Position numbers and translations under genes: made by a program
NCBI RefSeq assembly: GCF_026319305.1
Contig: NZ_JAPDMV010000011.1
Coordinates: 1-64,000, forward strand
DNA length: 64,000 nucleotides
Reading direction: 5' to 3'
Origin: Methylophaga sp. OBS4
Lineage (GTDB): Bacteria; Pseudomonadota; Gammaproteobacteria; Nitrosococcales; Methylophagaceae
Shown: positions 61,032-64,000 of the stretch, piece after piece
How the letters are laid out: the number at the start of each line of letters is the position of its first letter
Position numbering within the stretch: the stretch's first letter is position 1
Notes under the pieces: generated by a model
Database searches by the model: none
What the model saw: the letters and a program-made list of their open reading frames with translations, nothing else
What the model was told of the DNA's origin: nothing

Positions 61032-61636
61032 TGCTCACATTCCGTTCCTAGCCGGGCAATTCTGTGCGTCAACTTACCCACAAATATGGCTGTGTGCCGA
61101 AGCTCCGGAGACACGCTTTTGAGCGACCTCTTGTTGATGACGGCGAGTTCGCCATTACTAACTAACTCGAGATTCTCTATCTTGATGTTGTCCCGATTAC
61201 CATCGATAAAGATCACTTTGTGACCGGGCGGGATCGGACCGTTATGCTTTTCCCAGAGCAGGCGATGCATAAACTCGTAATCACTAGGTGTGTATCCGGT
61301 ATCCTCTATCTTGACCTGCCAGTAACCATCGTGGCTACAGCGCATATGTCCTATCGGCTGCCAATTGTGTGGTCTATGACCTCTTTTAAACGATGTTTTG
61401 TTTGGACCCTTCGCACCTGAACCTGGCGGCCTAGTCTGGCCGTCATAAAAACGACCATCCCGGCCTGTCATAATGCCGTTGCGCTTGCAATAACCTCTGA
61501 CCTGTTCATATGTCAGTGATACACCAAACTCTCTGTTAAGCTCGTCTTTCAGTTGCTGTCTGCGCATCGATGCGCGATCTTTAATGAAGACATGCATTTC
61601 TGGAGTGATGTTAAGTAGATCTCTTCTTTTCATCAT
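61028..61636 (-). CDS. HNH endonuclease
   Basis: 202 residues. N-terminal helix-turn-helix-like region (RREQLKDELNREFGV-like, then SLTYEQVRGYCKRNGIM), followed by the HNH motif: FMHRLLWEKHNGPIPPGHKV, then IFIDGNRDNIKIENLELVSN. This HNH_3 form is common in homing endonucleases and phage nucleases. It lies within the early operon, not inside another gene, so it may be a free-standing homing gene or a replication helper. Overlaps its neighbours by 4 bases. Confidence 0.82.
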   Translation of the reverse strand: MMKRRDLLNITPEMHVFIKDRASMRRQQLKDELNREFGVSLTYEQVRGYCKRNGIMTGRDGRFYDGQTRPPGSGAKGPNKTSFKRGHRPHNWQPIGHMRCSHDGYWQVKIEDTGYTPSDYEFMHRLLWEKHNGPIPPGHKVIFIDGNRDNIKIENLELVSNGELAVINKRSLKSVSPELRHTAIFVGKLTHRIARLGTECEQ

Positions 61637-61866
61637 TTATGCTCCAACATTTTCGGTAAATCAGGAGCATTTTTGCCATACTCTAGCTGAAGTTTGTGCG
61701 CTTCCAGAGCCAAACCGGCGTTGCTTATTACCTTGTCAGCAATCCCCGTAATTGCTTTACCGCGGTCAATCTCAGCTTTAAGGTCATCTCCTTTCAGCCT
61801 TTCATCGCCTAACCGCTCGAGCTGTGCGAAAAGATGGTCGTTCAAATCAGTTATTTTGTTTTTCAT
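61633..61866 (-). CDS. hypothetical early phage protein, 77 aa
   Basis: Helical, soluble (ITDLNDHLFAQLERLGDERL, then AITGIADKVISNAGLALEAH). Similar short frames occur in many phages just after DNA-binding genes, but function is unknown. It follows csrA by 5 bases and overlaps the HNH gene by 4. Confidence 0.65.
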   Translation of the reverse strand: MKNKITDLNDHLFAQLERLGDERLKGDDLKAEIDRGKAITGIADKVISNAGLALEAHKLQLEYGKNAPDLPKMLEHK

Positions 61867-61871
61867 GATGC

Positions 61872-62057
61872 TTAATCCTTGTTTGAGCGGTCTTCGCCAG
61901 CCTGGATCCGGTCGTAGATTTCTTCACGGTGAACAGCAACGTCTTTGGGTGCATCAATACCGATCCGCACTTGATTGCCTTTGACACCCAGTACATTCAC
62001 CACTATGTCGTCGCCGATGATGAGGCTCTCACCCACTCTCCTGGTAAGTATCAGCAT
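61872..62057 (-). CDS. csrA: phage-encoded CsrA
   Basis: 61 residues. The CsrA core is complete: [20 protein letters not shown], then [20 protein letters not shown] with the RNA-binding Arg in VHREEI. A strong AAGGAGA precedes the ATG. CsrA binds GGA in leaders of mRNA and blocks translation. A copy in the early region of a prophage could tune host or phage messages after infection. It is the only csrA in the window. Confidence 0.92.
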   Translation of the reverse strand: MLILTRRVGESLIIGDDIVVNVLGVKGNQVRIGIDAPKDVAVHREEIYDRIQAGEDRSNKD

Positions 62058-62131
62058 GGTTGTTTCTCCTTTTGGTTGTTGGTAGCCGGCCCTGGCCGGT
62101 GGGGTTGCCTGGCAGTGCCAGGCGAAATCAT

Positions 62132-62428
62132 TTAGTCCTCGACAAATATGTCAATCTGGCTGCCGTGGCAGATTAGTGTGCTTAGAATCAGGCTGCGTAA
62201 TGTTTTGTGGTGGCCGTTAATACCACTGTTAAACCGGACTTCACGGAAAATGTAGCCTTCGGGTTCTTTCTTCACTCTGTGTATTTCAAAATAGCCTTTG
62301 ACTAACCCATTCTTGTCGTAGGTATTCTTCACCTCGTGTTTATGCCTGGCATAAATTTTCTCGATGTTCTTTTCTGAGATAAGCCGGTTATCGTGAAGTC
62401 TGATGCTGGCTGTCACTTGTTTTGCCAT
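62132..62428 (-). CDS. hypothetical phage protein, 98 aa
   Basis: Starts [20 protein letters not shown] and continues with an alternating beta pattern ([20 protein letters not shown]) ending in an acidic tail. No family recognised. It lies between the replication gene and csrA in the same direction, 21 and 74 bases from them. Confidence 0.6.
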   Translation of the reverse strand: MAKQVTASIRLHDNRLISEKNIEKIYARHKHEVKNTYDKNGLVKGYFEIHRVKKEPEGYIFREVRFNSGINGHHKTLRSLILSTLICHGSQIDIFVED

Positions 62429-62449
62429 TGGTGTCCCCTCTCTGGTTGT

Positions 62450-64000
62450 TTATCGTTCAAAAATCCAGCAGCGCACACTGCGTTTTTCTATCCTGGAATG
62501 GGTGACCTCGTTACGCTTGTATTTCCGCTTGCGGCTGGTCGGCAGGTGCCGGCGCAGTTCCTTTGGGTCGATGGTCGGCAGGTTGCGTTCTCGGCATACC
62601 TGGTGGAAACGTTCAAGCTGAACGGCGATGAGTTGTTCCGGCTGGTTGCTGTGGTTCAGCTGGTGCATTTCTTCAAAGCTTCTGCCTTCTGGTAATTCCC
62701 GTGTGTAGCTGTCCAGGTAATCAAACTGAGCCCAGAACTGCTGCACCACCGGATGGTCTTCGTTAAGGGATTCCTGGCGCGTGGCGGCCATATTTTCCAG
62801 CAGCTGATGGGCCTGGCTGATAACTTCATCCGGAATGTCCGGCAGCACGCCTTTCAGGCAGTCGGTCAGGGCCATGATTTTGGCGTGGTTCTCTACGATC
62901 CGCTGCAGCTTGATGGCTTTGTTTTGCTGCAGCCGCTTTTTGTAAACCTCCAGCTTTTTGTCGAAGTGCTGCATGACGCGGTCGGCTTGTTTGGCTGCAT
63001 GAATAAGAAAGCCGCTGCAGTCGGCTAACGGCAGCATGTTGAGCCGGTCTGAGGCGTATTTGCCTTCCATAGAATGGTGGCTGCGGTCAAAGTTCAGGTG
63101 GGTGACCCGGCTCAGGATGGCTTCGGATGCCTGCACGGGTATGTTCTGCACGATCATCAGTCCGGCTTTAAAGCGTGGCTTTTTGGTGCTGTTGTCCTGG
63201 GACTTGATGCCGGTCACCCGGCCGAACTCACCATCGAACAGGTCCTTTTGTTCGTCCCAGTTAAAACGCTTCAGATGTTTATCATCGGCGGCCTGTTCAT
63301 TGTCGGTTTCGTTGAAGACCACCGGCAGGTTGCTGACCTCGGCCATTTTGCGGGTGCGGCCTGCCAGGGTGGAGGAATTCGGGTTGAATGATTCGCCTTC
63401 TTTGCCGTACAGCTTCCAGAGAAAGTCGACCAGGTCTGATTTACCGCTGCCGGCTTCGCCCACCACTTCAAAGAATGGATACGAACGATAATCCTTGCGG
63501 ATCTGCTCAACGAATAGGCAGCCAAACCACCAGGAAAGAGCCACGACGCCTTTGACGCTGAATGCGGTGATAAAGTCACCCAGCCAGGCTTTCGAGTTGT
63601 GTCTCAGCTCCAGGCGTTGCCTGATATCCACTTCGGTTTTGATGCCGGATTTTTTCAGCTGAAAAAATGACTCGTTGTTGAGTTCGATGATCCGGCCATC
63701 CTGCACGGCGTAGTCATTGAACACGTAGGCGGCGGTGTCTTTGTCATAACCGATATAGTCCAGCGTTCGCACTACCTTGGGGATGTTGGCCATCCAGGTG
63801 CGGTACAGGCGGTCCATATCGAACTGATTGCCGACGAATTGCGCGCCTGGTGCTTTGTGCATGGCGGCTTTTTTGAAGTCGCCGGCCGTTGATAGCGTTT
63901 TACCGGTGAACGGCAGCTGTTGTTCGTCAGAGCCGTTGCCAAAACGAAAACGGAAAAAGTATTGCCCGTCCTCGCCATTATCCGGCTGCTGGAAATACAG
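62450..64000 (-). CDS. phage replication ATPase/primase-type protein, partial (N-terminus outside window)
   Basis: The frame stays open to the right edge, 516 codons seen. Walker A VVGEAGSGKSDLVDFLWKLY, then a downstream acidic strand LPVVFNETDNEQ (Walker B-like), and SRVTHLNFDRSHHS. This is a DUF927-like or primase-helicase type ATPase. Upstream part beyond the window probably has a primase domain. C-terminal 150 residues are helical and basic (RRHLPTSRKRKYKRNE), suggesting DNA binding. It is the usual place for the replication gene, leftward early operon. Confidence 0.75.
   Translation of the reverse strand: MYFQQPDNGEDGQYFFRFRFGNGSDEQQLPFTGKTLSTAGDFKKAAMHKAPGAQFVGNQFDMDRLYRTWMANIPKVVRTLDYIGYDKDTAAYVFNDYAVQDGRIIELNNESFFQLKKSGIKTEVDIRQRLELRHNSKAWLGDFITAFSVKGVVALSWWFGCLFVEQIRKDYRSYPFFEVVGEAGSGKSDLVDFLWKLYGKEGESFNPNSSTLAGRTRKMAEVSNLPVVFNETDNEQAADDKHLKRFNWDEQKDLFDGEFGRVTGIKSQDNSTKKPRFKAGLMIVQNIPVQASEAILSRVTHLNFDRSHHSMEGKYASDRLNMLPLADCSGFLIHAAKQADRVMQHFDKKLEVYKKRLQQNKAIKLQRIVENHAKIMALTDCLKGVLPDIPDEVISQAHQLLENMAATRQESLNEDHPVVQQFWAQFDYLDSYTRELPEGRSFEEMHQLNHSNQPEQLIAVQLERFHQVCRERNLPTIDPKELRRHLPTSRKRKYKRNEVTHSRIEKRSVRCWIFER

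Overview
The window reads as the chromosome of a gammaproteobacterial methylotroph, most like Methylophaga (inference, not a database match). The evidence is a methanol dehydrogenase maturation cluster (mxaR-S-A-C-K-L plus a second mxaC-like gene), a divergent MoxY/MoxX-type two-component pair and a 23-codon pqqA gene. Positions 1-33.7 kb are host chromosome. From a tRNA-Leu(CAA) at 33.74 kb to the right edge lies most of a P2/HP1-type prophage. Its integrase, repressor and the start of its replication gene fall beyond 64 kb.

Host part, left to right. An MscS-type channel (cut by the left edge) follows nagZ in one operon, then come an L,D-transpeptidase and a small unknown gene with a start-less partner. 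The mxa maturation operon (10.5 to 3.8 kb, minus strand) carries repeat elements, one of them read in frame inside mxaA. moxY-moxX diverge from it. Next are ahpF and ahpC, orphan pqqA with its own terminator, bioA, and a two-gene unit of a GCS2-type ligase and an M14-type amidohydrolase. A minus-strand run queA-trmJ-cysE-iscR-iscS-iscA follows, with an IscR-like box over the cysE stop codon. A cyanate module (binding protein, permease, ATPase, cyanase) has a very good sigma-54 promoter and a divergent sigma-54 activator. A REC-GAF-PAS-GGDEF-EAL protein with a degenerate GGDEF motif precedes the tRNA.

Prophage part. Terminase and portal run rightward. Scaffold, capsid, head completion, tail sheath and tube, lysis, tail chaperone (with a programmed -1 frameshift site), tape measure, baseplate, fibre and spike genes run leftward. 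At the end of the late operon is a com-like gene overlapping a DNA methyltransferase whose GTG start codon is buried in a perfect 10-bp stem-loop, the same logic as com/mom of phage Mu. Beyond it is an accessory cassette on the opposite strand (TerB-like/BRCT, PH/SHOCT, DUF2513-like), then a BRO-type gene and the left prophage end. The early region at the right has Ogr, small zinc-ribbon and membrane proteins, an HNH endonuclease, a phage CsrA and the C-terminal part of a replication ATPase.

The most interesting items are the com/methyltransferase translational switch, the accessory cassette, the sigma-54 and operator architecture of the cyanate genes, and the repeat insertion inside mxaA. 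All family assignments come from reading motifs and gene order; no searches were run.
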